The translations under genes were made by a program, and so were the position numbers. DNA of 64,000 nucleotides from Acidobacteriota bacterium (GTDB lineage Bacteria > Acidobacteriota > Terriglobia > UBA7540): assembly GCA_021838785.1 (NCBI GenBank), contig JAKCCV010000003.1, positions 164,371 to 228,370 on the forward strand, written 5' to 3'. The notes under the pieces were generated by a model. It worked only from the letters and a program-made list of their open reading frames with translations. It had not been told where the DNA came from and did no database searches. Positions 36,044 through 44,645 of the stretch are shown one piece after another (positions within the stretch are counted from its first letter, which is position 1; each line of letters begins with the position of its first letter).

Positions 36044-37753
36044 ATGAGATTCATCTTCCAGATTGCGGTGTGCCTCGCCGTAGGGCTTGCCTTCCCTCGG
36101 CTCGGCGTGGCGCAGCAGACGGCCGGTCAGATCGCTTGCGCCGCTTGTCACAGCGATAAGGCCCAGCAACTCAAGAGTTCTGCGCACGCTTCCCTGGCCT
36201 GCACCACCTGTCATGTGGGGATCAAGGGTTTCCCGCATCCCAAGCACGTCTCGCTTCCCAAGTGCGCGGAATGTCACGCCAAGCAGGAGAGCGAATGGTC
36301 CAAAAGCGTCCACGGACAGGCTTGGGCCAAAGGAAATAAAACGGCTCCAACCTGCCAGACCTGCCACGGCAGCGCGCATACGGTCCCCCGAACCCACACC
36401 TGGACCTTCAAAAAATCCATTCCCCCGCTGTGCGGCAGTTGTCACGCTCAGGTTCTTCAACACTATCAGGAGAGCATTCACGGGCAAGCTCTGGCTCGGG
36501 GTGTGGTGGATGTTCCGGTCTGCACCACGTGCCACCACGCTCATTTGATTCTGGCCCCCGGCAACCCGCATTCGAGCGTTTATCCGACCCACATTCCGGA
36601 GACCTGCGGACAGTGCCACGGCAACGTTCGGCTATCCCGCGAATATGGTTTGCCCACCAATCGCCTGCTGACCTACGATGCGTCGTTCCACGGCATGATG
36701 TCCAAAGAAGGCTCTATCACCGTTGCCAACTGCGCAAGCTGCCACGGGGTGCACCTGATTCTTCCTTCTTCCGACCCGCGTTCCTCCATCAATCCGAAGA
36801 ATTTGCCGAAGACCTGCGGCAAGTGCCATCCCGGCGCCGGAACCACGTTTGCGATTGGCCCCGTCCATGAGATGCCGGGCGCGGGCAAGGGAACCGTGTC
36901 CAAAGCCATCGTTTGGGTTCGATGGTTTTATCTCATCATCATTCCACTGACGATTGGACTGATGTTCCTTCACAACTTGGGAGATTGGCTACATAAACTG
37001 GGCAGAATTCGGCTCCATCCTCCTGAATCCCCGCGATTGAATCCCGAGGCGGGAAACGAGGGAACGCAAATTCGGATGTACCGCTTTGAGCGCATCGAGC
37101 ATGGTCTGCTACTCATCTCGTTTCTGGTGCTGGCGTGGACGGGATTCGCCTTAAAGTATCCGGCGGCTTGGTGGGCTCAACCTTTGCTGATGTGGGAATC
37201 ATCCGGGCTGCCACTGCGCGGAATCATCCACCGGATCGCCGCCGTCGTCTTTATGGCGGTGGCCGGCATGCACGTTGTCTCCTTACTGCGAAGCGAGCGG
37301 CTGCGGCGCCATTGGCGCAGTTTGTGGCCGACCGTGGACGATCTGCGCCAGGCGTTTCAAGGCTTGGCTTACAACCTGGGATTGCGCGCCGAGCCGCCTT
37401 TGCTTCCCGAACACGGCTATGTCGAGAAGATTGAATATTGGGCCATGGTTTGGGGAACCGCCATCATGACGCTCACAGGGCTGATGCTCTGGGGACACAA
37501 CCTGATTCTGAGGTGGCTGCCCAAAGTCTTCCTCGACTTGGCCTCGACGATCCATTTTTATGAGGCGGTCTTGGCTGCGCTGGCCATTTTAGTGTGGCAT
37601 TTTTATGGCGTCATCTTCGATCCCGAGGTTTACCCCATGGATACCGCTTGGTTGACGGGGCGCAGCCCAAGGCGGCGGCATGCCGCGCCCGTTGAACAAC
37701 CCAAACCCGCCGACCCCACCAACCCGCCGAAGGAGGAAAAAACCGAACGATGA
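36044..37753 (+). CDS. nine-heme cytochrome c fused to a membrane cytochrome b (CbcL-like)
   Basis: About 569 residues. A signal peptide (about 1-23) leads to a periplasmic region with nine CxxCH motifs (CAACH, CTTCH, CAECH, CQTCH, CGSCH, CTTCH, CGQCH, CASCH, CGKCH; about residues 30-275). Then come five hydrophobic helices with candidate b-heme histidines: FLHNLGDWLHK, RIEHGLLLISF, GIIHRIAAVVFMAVAGMHVV and IHFYEAVLAALAILVWHFYG. This HydC/FdnI-type cytochrome b plus nine c-hemes is the architecture of Geobacter CbcL, a quinol oxidoreductase used with low-potential extracellular acceptors. That assignment is by architecture. The stop overlaps the next start as ATGA. The C-terminal 35 residues are Pro/Lys-rich and cytoplasmic. 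Confidence 0.88.
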   Translation: MRFIFQIAVCLAVGLAFPRLGVAQQTAGQIACAACHSDKAQQLKSSAHASLACTTCHVGIKGFPHPKHVSLPKCAECHAKQESEWSKSVHGQAWAKGNKTAPTCQTCHGSAHTVPRTHTWTFKKSIPPLCGSCHAQVLQHYQESIHGQALARGVVDVPVCTTCHHAHLILAPGNPHSSVYPTHIPETCGQCHGNVRLSREYGLPTNRLLTYDASFHGMMSKEGSITVANCASCHGVHLILPSSDPRSSINPKNLPKTCGKCHPGAGTTFAIGPVHEMPGAGKGTVSKAIVWVRWFYLIIIPLTIGLMFLHNLGDWLHKLGRIRLHPPESPRLNPEAGNEGTQIRMYRFERIEHGLLLISFLVLAWTGFALKYPAAWWAQPLLMWESSGLPLRGIIHRIAAVVFMAVAGMHVVSLLRSERLRRHWRSLWPTVDDLRQAFQGLAYNLGLRAEPPLLPEHGYVEKIEYWAMVWGTAIMTLTGLMLWGHNLILRWLPKVFLDLASTIHFYEAVLAALAILVWHFYGVIFDPEVYPMDTAWLTGRSPRRRHAAPVEQPKPADPTNPPKEEKTER

Positions 37754-39216
37754 GCACAAACGGCCGAAGGTGGAGGGATATCCTTTCCCCTTATGTCTAT
37801 CTTTCTAGCAACTGGGTAAGCCGCATCGGGGTGGTTCTTGTGACCACGGCTTTTATCCTCTGGCTCTACCTGTTGCCCACCTTTATTCGCGGTGAAGTGA
37901 CCCACCCCTATGCCGGAATCCTCATCTTCTTGGTCTTGCCGGCAGCCTTCGTTTTGGGTCTTCTGCTCATTCCCCTCGGAATCCTGCTGCGAACTCGCCG
38001 CGAGCGCAAACGCGGGGTTTATCCGACGCATTTCGTGCGCCTGGACTTCCAAAATCCTGACTTTCGGCGTCTCCTAATGTTTATTGGCGTGGTAACGATC
38101 GTCAACGTTGTCGTGGGCAGCCAACTCGTCTATAGCGGGATCAATTATATGGACACCGTGACCTTCTGTGGCGAGACGTGCCACACTGTCATGCAGCCGG
38201 AATACACCGCTTATCTTCATTCGCCTCACGCCCGCGTCGCCTGTGTGCAATGCCATATTGGGCCTGGCGCGTCGTGGTTTGTGCGCAGCAAGCTGTCGGG
38301 CATCCACCAGGTCTTTGCCGTCCTGTTCAATACCTACCCGCGACCCATTCCAAGTCCGGTCACGAGCCTTCGCCCCGCCCGGGCGACGTGCGAGCAATGC
38401 CATTGGCCGGCGCGATTTGAAGGAAATCGGCTGGTGGTCATTCCTCGGTACGCCGAGGATCAAACCAACACGCTGGCGTACACTGTGTTGCTGATGCACA
38501 TTGGCGGCGGAGACGGCAACGAAGGGATTCACGGCGCGCACGTCGGTCCCGGCGTGACCATCCGTTACGGCTCGGACGCCAGTCGCCAGAAAATGTACTG
38601 GGTGGAATATCAAAACTCGCGCACCGGCAAAAAAGCGCTCTTCGTGGCTCCCGGCGTCAATCCCCAAACCGTGAATCCTCAAAAGGGCCGGGTGATGGAT
38701 TGTATTGATTGTCACAACCGCCCCACGCACATCTTCTACATGCCGGGCCAAGCGATGAATCGGGCGATGGCTGCCGGCAAGATTTCTCCCTCTCTTCCGT
38801 TTGTCAAGAAGGAAGGGGTCGAGCTCCTCAAGCAGAATTACTCCAGCCGAGCGGAAGCTGCCCACCTGATTCCGCAAGAATTCACAGCCTATTATCGGGC
38901 CAACTTTCCCACCGTTGCGACCCAAAACGCCGCGGAAATAGCCGCGGCCGGCAAAGCCTTGGTCTCCATCTATCGGCGGAATGTTTTTCCCAAAATGCGC
39001 GTGACCTGGGGGACCTATCCCAACAATCTCGGGCACAAATATTTTCCGGGCTGCTTCCGTTGCCACGGCCAGCTCCACAACAGCGTGGTGACTTATCAGA
39101 AGATTCCTAAACACTGCGGCATGTGCCATGCAGTTCTGGCTCAGGACGAGGCGCACCCGAAGATTCTTGACGAATTACAACTCGACGATCCTTCTTCGAT
39201 GCCATCGGGGCAGTAG
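37750..39216 (+). CDS. NapC/NirT-type inner-membrane multiheme cytochrome (ImcH-like)
   Basis: About 488 residues. Three N-terminal helices (about 25-45, 53-78, 99-120) are followed by a periplasmic multiheme domain. The first heme motif has three residues between the cysteines (FCGETCHTVM, Cys at about 140). Five normal motifs follow: CVQCH, CEQCH, CIDCH, CFRCH and CGMCH. The sequence around the first two (PEYTAYLHSPHARVACVQCH) is typical of NapC/NirT quinol dehydrogenases. Three helices plus an extended heme domain recalls Geobacter ImcH, which has seven hemes, so this is one fewer by my count. It would oxidise menaquinol and feed periplasmic cytochromes. Last gene of the operon. Confidence 0.87.
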   Translation: MSTNGRRWRDILSPYVYLSSNWVSRIGVVLVTTAFILWLYLLPTFIRGEVTHPYAGILIFLVLPAAFVLGLLLIPLGILLRTRRERKRGVYPTHFVRLDFQNPDFRRLLMFIGVVTIVNVVVGSQLVYSGINYMDTVTFCGETCHTVMQPEYTAYLHSPHARVACVQCHIGPGASWFVRSKLSGIHQVFAVLFNTYPRPIPSPVTSLRPARATCEQCHWPARFEGNRLVVIPRYAEDQTNTLAYTVLLMHIGGGDGNEGIHGAHVGPGVTIRYGSDASRQKMYWVEYQNSRTGKKALFVAPGVNPQTVNPQKGRVMDCIDCHNRPTHIFYMPGQAMNRAMAAGKISPSLPFVKKEGVELLKQNYSSRAEAAHLIPQEFTAYYRANFPTVATQNAAEIAAAGKALVSIYRRNVFPKMRVTWGTYPNNLGHKYFPGCFRCHGQLHNSVVTYQKIPKHCGMCHAVLAQDEAHPKILDELQLDDPSSMPSGQ

Positions 39217-39434
39217 CCGGGGCGTTCTGTGGGCCTGATTGACGCGCCGACGGGCCGATGGGTGGGCTGCCTTCGGCGGGCTGGTCACGGCATGAGGCCG
39301 CAGCTCCAAGCGCCATCCCATTCATTGCGCACACGCATGTGCTTCGGCCCTTTGCATCGCCTTGGCCCTCAGCCGAGTGGCCTCTGGCGCCTCTGCGGGC
39401 CGTTCCCTCAACGCCGCCCATAAGGAAAGGCAGG

Positions 39435-39450
39435 TGTGACATTGGTCACA
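39435..39450 (+). promoter_or_regulatory. Crp/Fnr-type operator upstream of the radical SAM gene
   Basis: TGTGACATTGGTCACA is a perfect match to TGTGA-N6-TCACA. Its centre lies about 54 bases before the chosen start, inside a 280-base gene-free gap after the NapC-type gene. The rest of the gap holds nothing I recognise. Confidence 0.6.
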
Positions 39451-39496
39451 GTCAAGTCGTCGGCCGTGAGTTGAAATGGGCTTGAGCAGGGAAGTT

Positions 39497-40639
39497 ATGA
39501 ACCACTTCAGCGACCGGCCGTTCATTGCGATTTGGGAAGTGACCCAAGCCTGCGATTTGGTATGCGTCCATTGCCGGGCTTCGGCGCAGACGTGGCGGCA
39601 TCCGCTCGAACTCAGCACGGCGGAGGGTCAGCGCCTGATTGATGAGGTCGCTGAGATGCAGATTCCTGTTTTCGTTCTTACGGGCGGCGATCCCCTCCGC
39701 CGGCCTGACATCTTTGATTTGGTGGAATACGCAGCCGCTCGCGGCGTGCGCATCTCCTTAACGCCCAGTGCGACGCCGCTATTGACCCGGGAGGCCATCG
39801 GGCGCCTCAAGGCCCGTGGGCTAGCGCGTTTGGCGGTGAGCCTCGACGGTTCCCATGCCGCCATCCACGATGAGTTCCGCGGCGTGGCGGGTTCTTACGC
39901 GCGCACGCTGGAGGCTATCGGCTGGGCGCATGAGGTCGGTCTCCCGGTGCAAATCAACACCACCATCACGCGCCGGAATTTCCATGACTTCGAGGCGCTT
40001 GCCGAGAGGATGCGGGCCTTGGACATTGTCCTCTGGAGCATCTTCTTCCTGGTTCCAACCGGTCGAGGCCGACTAAGCGACCTCATCACGGCGGAGGAAT
40101 TTGAGCAGCTCTTCGAGAAAATCTATCGCTTGTCGTCGAACTCACCGTTCGACATCAAAACGACCGAAGCCCAACACTATCGCCGGTATGTTTTGCAGCA
40201 AACCGCCCTGGCGCGCCGTCGCCACGGGGTGCGAAGCGCGGCCCCCTTGACGGCCTCGCCGAGGCGCGAGGATGGAATCGGACGGGCTCCGCGGGGCCTC
40301 AATGACGCGAAAGGTTTTGTTTTCATCTCCCACACCGGGGAGGCCTTTCCGAGCGGCTTTCTTCCTCTCTCCGGAGGGAATATTCGACGTCAGACGTTGG
40401 CGGAGATTTATCGCACCTCGCCCTTGTTCATCTCCCTGCGAGATTCTTCGCAGTTAAAGGGAAAATGCGGCGAGTGCGAATTTCGAGAAGTGTGCGGAGG
40501 GTCGCGGGCCCGGGCTTTTGCTTTGACCGGAGATCCGCTGGCTGAAGAGCCGTGCTGCGTCTATCAGCCAAAGACCCAACACCCGACGAACCCATCCCGC
40601 AGCATTTGCGCCGATGTGGGCGCAGGAGCGGAAATTTGA
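39497..40639 (+). CDS. radical SAM/SPASM protein
   Basis: About 380 residues. The [4Fe-4S]/SAM motif CDLVCVHC (CxxxCxxC, about 18-25) comes at the usual N-terminal place, followed by LTGGDPLRRPDIFDLVEYA and the rest of a partial TIM barrel. A C-terminal SPASM domain has CGECEFREVCGG (about 324-336) and EEPCCVYQP (about 350-358), binding extra iron-sulfur clusters. The layout resembles the AhbD/NirJ-like group (TIGR04053 type) that acts on heme precursors or peptides; I cannot tell which. I chose the ATG at 39497 because AGGGAAG precedes it; an ATG seven codons earlier lacks a site. Its operator and location tie it to the cytochrome operon. Confidence 0.85.
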   Translation: MNHFSDRPFIAIWEVTQACDLVCVHCRASAQTWRHPLELSTAEGQRLIDEVAEMQIPVFVLTGGDPLRRPDIFDLVEYAAARGVRISLTPSATPLLTREAIGRLKARGLARLAVSLDGSHAAIHDEFRGVAGSYARTLEAIGWAHEVGLPVQINTTITRRNFHDFEALAERMRALDIVLWSIFFLVPTGRGRLSDLITAEEFEQLFEKIYRLSSNSPFDIKTTEAQHYRRYVLQQTALARRRHGVRSAAPLTASPRREDGIGRAPRGLNDAKGFVFISHTGEAFPSGFLPLSGGNIRRQTLAEIYRTSPLFISLRDSSQLKGKCGECEFREVCGGSRARAFALTGDPLAEEPCCVYQPKTQHPTNPSRSICADVGAGAEI

Positions 40640-40711
40640 AATACCAGGAAGAACCCGACGGCGCGCTCGACGGCAACTTCACCCCGCTCTGCGGCAGCAT
40701 GCCTGATGCGC

Positions 40712-41296
40712 TCATCCTTGCCGGTCGGCGGAGGGCGCCGTGTCTGAAATCGAACTCGGTAGGCGCGCGATGATAAACCGCGCCGCCTCGAAAAGATTTG
40801 GAAAGACGCCCGCCAGCGCAGGCGAGGCAGCCTTGCGAAGCGCCGCACCATCTTCTGCAATTAGAAGCGCCGGACAGCCGGCAGCCTCAGCCGCGGCGAC
40901 GTCAGTCAATGAGTCTCCGATCACGTAAGCCTCCGTCAAGCTAAACCCAAATTCCCGCTGGGCCTGAAGAATAAGTCCCGGTTTTGGCTTGCGGCACTCG
41001 CAGGCGTCTTCAGGGCGGTGCGGGCAATAATAAACGCCGCCGATGCGCCCGCCGTGGTCTTCAATCTGTCTGACAAATAACCGAGTAATGTTTTCGAGGG
41101 CGGCCGGGGCCAGTATTCCCTTCCCGATGCACGCCTGGTTGGAAATTACCAGAGTCTGAATGTGATGGCGCGCCAACAGCGCCAAGCCTTCAAGGACGCC
41201 CGGGAGAAATTGAAAATCCTCCCAGGCCGTGACGTAGCCGCCGACAATCCGACGGTTGATAACCCCATCGCGGTCAACTAGGACGAATCGTTCCAT
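40712..41296 (-). CDS. gmhB: D-glycero-D-manno-heptose 1,7-bisphosphate 7-phosphatase
   Basis: About 194 residues, HAD superfamily. The nucleophile motif DRDGVIN is at 8-14, the second motif is VISNQACIGKG, and the conserved lysine precedes GDSLTDVAAAEAAG. A zinc-binding loop CPHRPEDACECRKP (about 89-102) is the GmhB hallmark. It removes the 7-phosphate from heptose bisphosphate, a step before ADP-heptose formation. It sits with rfaE1-, hddA- and hddC-like genes. It overlaps the end of the O-antigen ligase-like gene by 23 bases, so the two are read together. Confidence 0.88.
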   Translation of the reverse strand: MERFVLVDRDGVINRRIVGGYVTAWEDFQFLPGVLEGLALLARHHIQTLVISNQACIGKGILAPAALENITRLFVRQIEDHGGRIGGVYYCPHRPEDACECRKPKPGLILQAQREFGFSLTEAYVIGDSLTDVAAAEAAGCPALLIAEDGAALRKAASPALAGVFPNLFEAARFIIARLPSSISDTAPSADRQG

Positions 41297-42719
41297 GAGC
41301 CATGCTTTCCGGCGGGGCGGGGCTGACGCTGGACGCGGCCGGCACCGGGCGCTCCTGCTTTCGGAGACAGACGGCTTTGTAGTTGAGGCCTAAAATCGTG
41401 GCCCAAATGAGCGCATTGGCTGGGATCTGCAGGTTGAAATCAGCCGTGCTGTGGATCAAAAGCGCCAGGGTGCTGCCGATACACCCCAGGGTGATGGCGC
41501 GACGATAGGCGCCCATCTCCCCCAAAAAAGCGCGAACCGAAACCACCCAAAGCCAAAGAATGCTCCCAAACAAAAGCAGGTCGCCGAGCAATCCGATATC
41601 ACAGGCGAACTCAACAACGTCGCTGTGGGCGTGGGTCACGTAGGCGTAGGTCAAATGGCGCTGGTAGTGGCGATAGGCTTGGCCAAAGGTCCCCAGGCCC
41701 GTGCCGGTCAATGGGTAATCCCGAATCAGCTTTTTTGCGCCCTCCCAGATATGGAGCCGACCTTCATGCTCAAGATAGCCCGCTTTTCCTAGGTTCTCAA
41801 ACCGCTGCAATGCCGGTCCAAGCCCTACCCATACTCCGTATGCTAGAATCCCAAAAATCACCAAAAGGGACGCGGCCCTCCATACTCGCATCCCTGAACG
41901 CGCTTGGCTGAGAAGGAAAATAAAGATCAAGCTGACCAGCACTCCAAAAATTCCCATGCGGGAGTGGGAACAGATTGCGGCCACGGCCATCACGATGGCC
42001 AGAAAAAGGTAGAAGAAGCCGCGGTAGGCGGCCACGTTGTTTTCCCCCGACGCGGCTCGCCAGCGCTCGCGTCGCCAAACCTGAAACTGATAAAAGCCCA
42101 CAGCCACCGTCAGGGGAATAATCAGTTCCAATAGACCGGCAAAATGATTGCGATTGATGTAGGTGCCCGTAGCGTCCGTTGTGTAGGCGACTTTGGTGTA
42201 ACCGAAAATCTTCTGGTGGTGGCCCAGATATTGGTACAACCCATAGAAAGCCTCAAACGTGCCCAGAACAACAAAGCCCGTGACCACGGACGACTTCCCT
42301 CGACGCGGGTCAAAGGCCCACGCGGCCAGAACAAAAGCGCCCACGTAGGCCAGCAACTTCATGAAATAGAGAAGGGTGCGATGCGGATCAATGCTCAGCG
42401 TCAGCCAGTGGCCTGCGACCCACTGAGGTTCGAGCGAGGCCATGAGATGGACGCGCAACGGCGAAAGGAATTTGACGACGGCGGCAGGCAACGGAATCAA
42501 CTCAAATCCCACCCACGCAATTAAAACGACCACCGGCCATGGCAACCGCAAGGTCCACTGGCCGCGAAGACCTTCCACGGCCACCACCACAAAAAACATT
42601 ATCAAGATGGCGCTCTCCATCGAGGAGTAAGCGAGCGGCACCACACCGCCAAACGCCACCGCGGTCGCAAGAATTGTCAAGGCAAGCAGCCGTTCAATCC
42701 AAACCTTCACGCTTTTCAA
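41274..42719 (-). CDS. O-antigen ligase/polymerase-like membrane protein
   Basis: About 481 residues with roughly 11-12 hydrophobic helices. The Wzy_C/WaaL-type region is seen in TYINRNHFAGLLELIIPL and in a large loop around GAKKLIRDYPLTGTGLGTFGQAYRHYQRHLTYAYVTHAHSDVVEFACDIG, which carries the conserved histidines and Gly-rich turn. Such proteins polymerise or ligate undecaprenyl-linked glycans at the periplasmic side. The first codon is taken as TTG at 42719. A GTG at 42710 with AGAGGGG upstream is an equally good choice. The gene overlaps the end of the guanylyltransferase gene. Confidence 0.83.
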   Translation of the reverse strand: MKSVKVWIERLLALTILATAVAFGGVVPLAYSSMESAILIMFFVVVAVEGLRGQWTLRLPWPVVVLIAWVGFELIPLPAAVVKFLSPLRVHLMASLEPQWVAGHWLTLSIDPHRTLLYFMKLLAYVGAFVLAAWAFDPRRGKSSVVTGFVVLGTFEAFYGLYQYLGHHQKIFGYTKVAYTTDATGTYINRNHFAGLLELIIPLTVAVGFYQFQVWRRERWRAASGENNVAAYRGFFYLFLAIVMAVAAICSHSRMGIFGVLVSLIFIFLLSQARSGMRVWRAASLLVIFGILAYGVWVGLGPALQRFENLGKAGYLEHEGRLHIWEGAKKLIRDYPLTGTGLGTFGQAYRHYQRHLTYAYVTHAHSDVVEFACDIGLLGDLLLFGSILWLWVVSVRAFLGEMGAYRRAITLGCIGSTLALLIHSTADFNLQIPANALIWATILGLNYKAVCLRKQERPVPAASSVSPAPPESMAHGTIRPS

Positions 42720-43545
42720 TCCCCTCTTGTGTTTTCATAGCGCCCCAACATCGCTCATTCCATACGTCGAAGGAAACCGCCCAGCTTCGATCTTGCTGCG
42801 CTTGCTCGTAATTGGCCAGGGTGCCGATATCAAGCAATCGGCCTTCGAGTTCATGGCCATACATTCGACCGGCCAGCTTGGGGAAAACGTCCTGACCGAG
42901 GTCGGCAAAGCCCTCCGCCGGCAAGTGAGAAAAAAATTCGCGGCGCGCAATGGCGACGCCGGCGAAGGCGAGGTTGGAAGTTGGCTGTTTGGGTTTCTCC
43001 TCAAACCGTCGCACGCGTCCTGCCTCATCGAGCTCAACAATGCCACACCGTTCCGGATGGGGAGTCCGAAACAAACCAAGGGTTAGAGGCGCGCTGTGGC
43101 TTTCGTGGCATGCCAAAAGCGAATCAAAATTCACCTGCGCGAGGTTATCGGCGTAGAAAATGTACACGCTCTCAGCCCCGCGAATAAAGTCTCGATTGGC
43201 CGCCAGCGTTCCGGCGCTGCCCAGCAAGACTTTCTCGTGCGCCAGATGAATCCTGATTGCCGTGCTCTGCCGCTTGGCCCACGCACGCACTTGATCCGCA
43301 AGGTGATGCGTGTTGATTAAGACGTGCCTGACGCCAAGCGCCTCGCAAATCTCCAACCAATAGTTCAGCAGCGGCTTTCCATGAATAGGCGCAAGACATT
43401 TGGGGGTCGTGTCGGTGAGCGGACGAAGCCGTGTTCCCCGCCCTGCCGCCAACAAAAATGCCTTCGATGCAGCCGCGCGCGGTTTCCTTGCGGTGGTGTG
43501 AGCGGCTGGATAATCTCTAGACCCGCCGTCCCTGTTTCCCTTCAC
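42694..43545 (-). CDS. hddC: heptose-1-phosphate guanylyltransferase-like nucleotidyltransferase (HddC type)
   Basis: About 283 residues, a sugar-nucleotide pyrophosphorylase. The signature LLAAGRGTRLRPLTDTTPKCLAPIHGKPLL is near the N-terminus; FYADNLAQV holds the metal-binding Asp. It ends with the LLDIGTLANYEQA motif. HddC makes GDP-D-glycero-alpha-D-manno-heptose. The adjacent kinase supports that substrate over mannose-1-phosphate, but the enzyme alone does not prove it. I chose the GTG at 43545, with AAGGA about 7 bases upstream, 20 bases after the kinase stop. An ATG at 43605 would overlap that gene by 40 bases. Confidence 0.78.
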   Translation of the reverse strand: MKGNRDGGSRDYPAAHTTARKPRAAASKAFLLAAGRGTRLRPLTDTTPKCLAPIHGKPLLNYWLEICEALGVRHVLINTHHLADQVRAWAKRQSTAIRIHLAHEKVLLGSAGTLAANRDFIRGAESVYIFYADNLAQVNFDSLLACHESHSAPLTLGLFRTPHPERCGIVELDEAGRVRRFEEKPKQPTSNLAFAGVAIARREFFSHLPAEGFADLGQDVFPKLAGRMYGHELEGRLLDIGTLANYEQAQQDRSWAVSFDVWNERCWGAMKTQEGIEKREGLD

Positions 43546-43565
43546 ACAAAATCCTTCAAAGAATC

Positions 43566-44645
43566 TCAGCCCGCCTGCAGTTCCGGGAGAGGGCGAAACA
43601 CCCATTGCAATCCGCCGGTTGAATCGGTATCGAAGAAAGGATCGTCGTAAACAACCCGCGCTCCACTCATATCGAAGTGAAAACGCATTTCTTTCAACCC
43701 AAACCCGCCCAAAGCCTCCCGAACCGCCCGCTGACGGTCGCGCGGGCAGAACAGCAACAGAAATCCGCCTCCGCCTGCCCCGGTCAGCTTTCCACCGAGC
43801 GCGCCTTGGCGTCGAGCCGTCTCGTAAATTTCGTCAATCCGCTGGTTTGAAATCTTGTCTGAAATCCGCTTCTTTACGCCCCATCCTACGTCGAGAAGTT
43901 CGGCGAAAGCATCCAAGTCACCCGCCTGCAGGGCCTCGCGCATGGGAACCACCAGGTCCTTGAGCGCCGTGAGCGCGTCAAGAACGTCGTCTTGACGTTG
44001 CTGCACGGAGAGATCCTGCGCCGCGAGGATATTCGAGGAATCGCGCGAACTCCCAGTGAAAAATAGCAACAGGCATTGCTGCAGGTCCGCCAGCGTCTCG
44101 GGGGAAAGCGCCAGCGGCTCCACGACCGTGCCCTCGGCGTCAAACTTAAAAACATTGAGACCCCCAAACGCTGCCGCATATTCGTCCTGCTTTCCCACCG
44201 GCCGTCGGAGGATGTTCCGAGCAATGTCAAAAGCAGCCTCGGCGAGTTCCTTCTTACTCATTTCCCGGCCAAGTCGTGTCGAAAAGGCCTTGAGGATTCC
44301 GACGCAGACCGAGGCCGAAGATCCCAAACCGGTGCCCGGAGGAACCTCGGAGGCCAAAAACAAGTTCGCCCCAATGCGCGGGCGAAAATGCTTCAACACC
44401 GCGAAGGGGATTTCCAGCTCCGTTCCCTGAAGCTCCATTTTTTCAATGTCTTCACAGGCTTCTAGCGCGCGAAGATCCGACGAAATAATTTGCGTTTGGT
44501 CGTCATCGCGGTCGGTTAACACGGTGTAAAAATACTTGTCAATAGCCGTGCTCAGGACCAGACCACCTTGTTTCTCATAGTAGGAAGGCAGATCGGTCCC
44601 CCCGCCCGCAAAGCTGATCCTCACAGGAGAACGAACGATAATCAC
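43566..44645 (-). CDS. hddA: D-glycero-alpha-D-manno-heptose-7-phosphate kinase (GHMP family)
   Basis: About 359 residues. RSPVRISFAGGGTDLPSYYE at 5-24 is the typical HddA start. The ATP-binding PPGTGLGSSASVCVG block is at about 102-116, and GGKLTGAGGGGFLLLF is GHMP motif 3. It adds a phosphate at C1 of heptose-7-phosphate, opening the GDP-heptose route. The start is a GTG at 44645. Together with gmhB and hddC it gives three of the four enzymes of that route; the isomerase GmhA is not in the window. Confidence 0.85.
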   Translation of the reverse strand: MIIVRSPVRISFAGGGTDLPSYYEKQGGLVLSTAIDKYFYTVLTDRDDDQTQIISSDLRALEACEDIEKMELQGTELEIPFAVLKHFRPRIGANLFLASEVPPGTGLGSSASVCVGILKAFSTRLGREMSKKELAEAAFDIARNILRRPVGKQDEYAAAFGGLNVFKFDAEGTVVEPLALSPETLADLQQCLLLFFTGSSRDSSNILAAQDLSVQQRQDDVLDALTALKDLVVPMREALQAGDLDAFAELLDVGWGVKKRISDKISNQRIDEIYETARRQGALGGKLTGAGGGGFLLLFCPRDRQRAVREALGGFGLKEMRFHFDMSGARVVYDDPFFDTDSTGGLQWVFRPLPELQAG

